Origin: Solirubrobacterales bacterium
Lineage (GTDB): Bacteria; Actinomycetota; Thermoleophilia; Solirubrobacterales; 70-9
DNA length: 64,000 bases
Direction of reading: 5' to 3'
Assembly: GCA_019694145.1 (NCBI GenBank)
Contig: JAIBCJ010000001.1
Location: 1 to 64,000 of the forward strand
The first letter of the stretch is position 1. Every line of letters begins with the position of its first letter. Below the pieces are notes generated by a model. It saw only the letters and a list, made by a program, of their open reading frames with translations. It searched no databases and was not told the DNA's origin. A program made the translations under genes and the position numbers. Positions 61,366 to 64,000 of this stretch are shown one piece after another.

Positions 61366-62739
61366 TTGAGCATCCACGGATTTGACGTCGTCGTCCTCGG
61401 GGCAGGGCCAGCCGGAGAGGTCTTTGCCGGTCAATCGGCCGAGGCCGGGTTCAGGGTCGCCCTGGTCGAACAGCATCTGGTTGCCGGCGAGTGCTCCTAT
61501 TACGCATGCATGCCGTCCAAGGCGCTGCTCTACCCCGGTGAGGTCCTGGACGAGGCCAGGCGCGCCCCGGGGGTCAGGGAGGCGGTCACCGGCGGTCTGG
61601 ACGTCTCCGCCGTTCTGGAACGCCGCGACGAAGTGATTCACCACCTTGACGATTCCAGCCAGCTGGCCTGGCTCAGGGAGCGCGGGATCGAACTCTTTCG
61701 CGGCTCCGGGGTGATCGCCGGTGAACGCGAGGTCAGGGTCGGAGGCGATGTCCTGGTGGCCGACCGGGCGGTCGCCATCGCCACCGGCTCCTCGGCGTCG
61801 ATCCCGCCGATTCCCGGTCTGCCCGAGGCCCCGATCTGGAACAACCGGCAGGGCACGACGGCCAGCACCGCACCCGAATCCCTGATCATCCTCGGGGGCG
61901 GTCCGGTCGGCTGCGAGCTCGCCCAGGCCTGGTCCAGCCTCGGTTCCGAGGTAACCATCTTCGAGCCGGAAGAACGGGTGCTCGTCCATGAGGAACCCTT
62001 TGCCGGCGATCTGGTCGAACAGGCTCTCTGGGACCGTCACGGGGTGACCATGGTCACCGGAACGGCGGTTGAATCGGTCAGCACGACGGATTCGGGAATC
62101 ACCGTTTCCGCCGGGGGCAAGGAGTACACGGCGGCCGAACTAATGGTCGCGACCGGCCGCCGGCCCCGGACCGACCGGATCGGTCTGGAATCGATCGGCG
62201 TCGACGGCGGCGCAGAGCTGGAAACCGACGACTGTTACCGGGTGAAGGGGCATGACTGGCTGTTTGCCGTCGGTGACGTGAACGGCCGGGCGCCGCTCAC
62301 CCACATGGGCAAGTATCAGGCCTGGGTCGGGGTCCGGGCCCTGCTCGGGCACGAGCCGGAAAACCGGGCCGAGTTGATCGGCTCTCCCCGGGTGACCTTC
62401 ACCAATCCCCAGGTGGCGGCGGTCGGCAAGACCCTCGCCGAGGCCGAGGCGGAGGGAATCGATGCGGTGGCGATCGATGCCGATACCGGCTCGACGGCCG
62501 GGGCCTCGTTCCTCGGCAGGGGAGTCGACGGCAAGTGCCGGCTGGTGGTCGACCAGGCGACCGGACTGGTGGTCGGAGCCACCTTCGTCGGATTCGAGGT
62601 TGCCGAGTGGCTGCAGGCGGCGACCGTCGCGATCGTCGGCAAGGTTTCAATGGACGAACTGCGGCACGCCGTCGCTCCCTTCCCCACCCGAAGCGAAATC
62701 TGGTTGAGGTTCAGCGAGGAGTGGGAAGCACGGCGGTAA
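61366..62739 (+). CDS. FAD-dependent pyridine nucleotide-disulfide oxidoreductase
   Basis: The 457-residue flavoprotein resembles dihydrolipoyl dehydrogenase and mercuric reductase. FAD loop VVVLGAGPAGEVFA, redox CSYYAC (CxxxxC) in GECSYYACMPSKALL, NAD(P) loop LIILGGGPVGCELAQAW, ATGRRP, and LFAVGDVNGRAPLTHMGKYQA are present. At the C-terminal interface the usual catalytic HPT-x-SE is FPTRSE (HAVAPFPTRSEIW), so the base His is replaced by Phe. TTG at 61366 is preceded by GGAG; an upstream extension would overlap ssrA. Substrate unknown. Confidence 0.88.
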   Translation: MSIHGFDVVVLGAGPAGEVFAGQSAEAGFRVALVEQHLVAGECSYYACMPSKALLYPGEVLDEARRAPGVREAVTGGLDVSAVLERRDEVIHHLDDSSQLAWLRERGIELFRGSGVIAGEREVRVGGDVLVADRAVAIATGSSASIPPIPGLPEAPIWNNRQGTTASTAPESLIILGGGPVGCELAQAWSSLGSEVTIFEPEERVLVHEEPFAGDLVEQALWDRHGVTMVTGTAVESVSTTDSGITVSAGGKEYTAAELMVATGRRPRTDRIGLESIGVDGGAELETDDCYRVKGHDWLFAVGDVNGRAPLTHMGKYQAWVGVRALLGHEPENRAELIGSPRVTFTNPQVAAVGKTLAEAEAEGIDAVAIDADTGSTAGASFLGRGVDGKCRLVVDQATGLVVGATFVGFEVAEWLQAATVAIVGKVSMDELRHAVAPFPTRSEIWLRFSEEWEARR

Positions 62740-62748
62740 GGTTGGCAC

Positions 62749-63348
62749 ATGAAGATCCTCGCTTTCAGTGACCTGCACCGTGACCTGGACCAGGCGGCCC
62801 GGTTGACCGAGATGTCCCGGCAGGCCGACGTGGTGATCGGCGCCGGCGACTTTGCCTCGATCCATCAGGGCCTGGAGGAGACGATCGATGCCCTCGCCGG
62901 GATCGAGACCCCGACCGTGCTGGTTCCGGGTAACAACGAGACGCTCGATGCCCTGAAGGAAGCCACCGCCGGCTGGTCCGCGGCGACCGTTCTCCATGGC
63001 GAGGGGATCGAGCTCGACGGCAAGACCTTCTACGGGCTCGGTGGCGGCATCCCGGTGACCCCCTGGGACTGGAGCTTCGACCTCGAGGAAGCTGACGCCG
63101 GGAACATGCTGGCCGGCCTGCCGGCCGGTGCCGTGCTGGTGGTCCATTCACCCCCAAAGGGCCATTGCGACGAATCCGGCAACGGCATGAGCCTCGGTTC
63201 GACCGCGATCCTCAAGGCGATCGAGGAGAAGCAGCCGCAACTGGCCGTCTGCGGCCACATTCACGAAGCCTGGGGCAAGGAATCGAAGATCGGCCCGACC
63301 GAAGTCGTCAACCTGGGCCCCTCCGGCCGGTACTTCGACCTGGACTGA
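62749..63348 (+). CDS. Calcineurin-like metallophosphoesterase
   Basis: A 199-residue protein with metal-binding blocks SDLHRD near residue 7, GAGDFAS near 31, GNNET near 60, VVHSPPKGHCD near 127 and CGHIHEAWG near 165. Asn-Glu replaces Asn-His in the GNHE block (GNNE), a variation also seen in some archaeal-like small phosphoesterases. It starts ten bases after the flavoprotein stop and is probably co-expressed. Substrate unknown. Confidence 0.83.
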   Translation: MKILAFSDLHRDLDQAARLTEMSRQADVVIGAGDFASIHQGLEETIDALAGIETPTVLVPGNNETLDALKEATAGWSAATVLHGEGIELDGKTFYGLGGGIPVTPWDWSFDLEEADAGNMLAGLPAGAVLVVHSPPKGHCDESGNGMSLGSTAILKAIEEKQPQLAVCGHIHEAWGKESKIGPTEVVNLGPSGRYFDLD

Positions 63349-63409
63349 CCTCGAACCGGGCCTGCCCGACCACCCCTGGAGGGCGAATCGGACCCCGCCC
63401 GACTCCCTG

Positions 63410-64000
63410 TCAGATCGTGATCCGGCCCTGAAGGCTCTCGATCAGGTCGGCCGGGAATCCGGGGACCTTCTCGAGATCCTCGACCGAGCCGTAACCGCCG
63501 AAGCGTTCGCGATAGGCGAGGATCCGGGTCGCCTGGGTGACCGAAAGTCCGGCCTCCCTCAGCTCCTCGAACGTTGCCGTGTTCAGGTTGACCACATCGG
63601 AGGCGCCGCCGGTGGCGGCCGGCGCCGAACCGCCGAAGAGACCCTTGCGTGAAGGGGCCGGCGGCTCGTCCGCGGCCGGAGCGGGAGCGGAGACCGGCTC
63701 GGGGAAGACCGGTTCCGGGGCGGCAGGTTCGGAAACCGGCTCGGGAGCCGAGGGCGCCACGCCGTAGGGCTCGGCGAGCGGCGGCCCGGGAGCCGGAGCC
63801 GAAGGCTCAGGGGTCGGGGCGACCGGTGCGGGCGCCGCCGGTTCGGGCGCGGAGACAGGTTCCGGGCTCAAATCACTGTGTTCGAGGGCGGCAGCGGCAG
63901 CCTGTTCCGCGGCGGCGGCCCGGGCCTCGGCCTCGCGGGCACGCTGCTCGGCCCGGTCGATTCCGTTTACCACGTCATTGAGGCGCTTCTCGCGTTCCGA
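63410..64000 (-). CDS. ComEA-like helix-hairpin-helix protein, N-terminus beyond the window
   Basis: The C-terminal 65 residues form a ComEA-type HhH domain: VNLNTATFEELREAGLSVTQATRILAYRERFGGYGSVEDLEKVPGF. It is preceded by a Pro/Ala/Glu-rich linker of about 100 residues and an Ala/Glu/Arg coiled coil. The frame stays open past GTG at 63973 to base 64000 (SEREKRLNDV), so the gene continues outside. The domain normally binds DNA; in ComEA it serves DNA uptake, but with this linker and coiled coil the role is uncertain. Confidence 0.75.
   Translation of the reverse strand, partial: SEREKRLNDVVNGIDRAEQRAREAEARAAAAEQAAAAALEHSDLSPEPVSAPEPAAPAPVAPTPEPSAPAPGPPLAEPYGVAPSAPEPVSEPAAPEPVFPEPVSAPAPAADEPPAPSRKGLFGGSAPAATGGASDVVNLNTATFEELREAGLSVTQATRILAYRERFGGYGSVEDLEKVPGFPADLIESLQGRITI

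Noticed and set aside
61146-61373. Small minus-strand ORF ending YALAA
   Set aside because: This is the tmRNA tag frame plus non-coding tmRNA sequence, not an independent gene.

Overview
The window is very GC-rich, with strongly GC-biased third codon positions and frequent GTG and TTG starts. Its genes fit a high-GC Gram-positive (Actinobacteria): a uvrC-rapZ ... gap-pgk-tpiA block, a short Rpf-like transglycosylase, a DtxR-like regulator, a PknB-type kinase and a tmRNA tag ending in ALAA. Overall gene style, including secreted proteins with Lys/Arg/Cys-rich C-termini, suggests the Thermoleophilia/Solirubrobacterales; that placement is inference. It looks like ordinary chromosome. I see no phage, insertion sequence, CRISPR array or tRNA gene. 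The only RNA gene is ssrA.

Layout. 1-0.6 kb: end of a cytochrome c maturation locus (ccmH). 0.6-5.3 kb: delta-60 repeat protein, argS, rlmH, M48 protease. 5.3-7.9 kb: phosphoesterase, lipoprotein and Ser/Thr kinase. 7.9-9.6 kb: ABC exporter. 9.6-15.4 kb: tgt and a four-gene glycolytic operon gap-pgk-tpiA-gpmI closed by a terminator. 15.7-20.7 kb: VOC protein, ABC exporter, rapZ, uvrC. In model actinobacteria yvcK and whiA lie between rapZ and gap; here a transporter and a VOC gene sit there. 20.7-22.1 kb: two hydratases. 22.1-25.7 kb: TadE-like proteins plus a TadG-VanY-SLT fusion, preceded by an EEP-family nuclease/phosphatase.

25.6-38.5 kb is a continuous phosphate and polyphosphate island on the minus strand. 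From its promoter-distal end it reads pit, DUF47, ppk, CHAD, ppx, pstB, pstA, pstC, pstS, a receiverless winged-helix protein, phoU and an OmpR-family regulator. Direct repeats built on TTGTGAA or related TGAAAAG precede the regulator, phoU, pstS and DUF47-pit genes. They look like a Pho-type operator. Uptake by Pst and Pit would feed polyP synthesis by Ppk and mobilisation by Ppx, with CHAD as a likely polyP-binding protein.

39.2-42.0 kb is a three-gene operon, coupled by 4-base overlaps, of a catalytically degenerate Ppx/GppA-like protein, an HD-domain protein and a histone-deacetylase-fold protein. 42-48.6 kb: Rpf-like protein, lipoate ligase family protein, RDD membrane protein and a 1341-residue secreted pseudo-subtilisin with FG-GAP-type repeats. 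48.8-51.3 kb: amino-acid ABC importer beside a DtxR-like regulator with no metal ligands. 52.6-59.8 kb: PAS-GGDEF-EAL protein, ABC-F ATPase, and a GH15 enzyme behind three tandem hairpins. 59.9-64 kb: secreted coiled-coil protein, ssrA, flavoprotein disulfide reductase, phosphoesterase and a partial HhH protein.

The points most worth following are the TadG-VanY-SLT fusion, the pseudo-Ppx/HD/deacetylase operon, the receiverless regulator within the Pho island, the non-canonical start codons inferred for three genes, and the unusual intergenic inverted repeats. Motif residues and gene overlaps are read from the sequence. Family roles come from general knowledge of those families. No alignment or database search was run.
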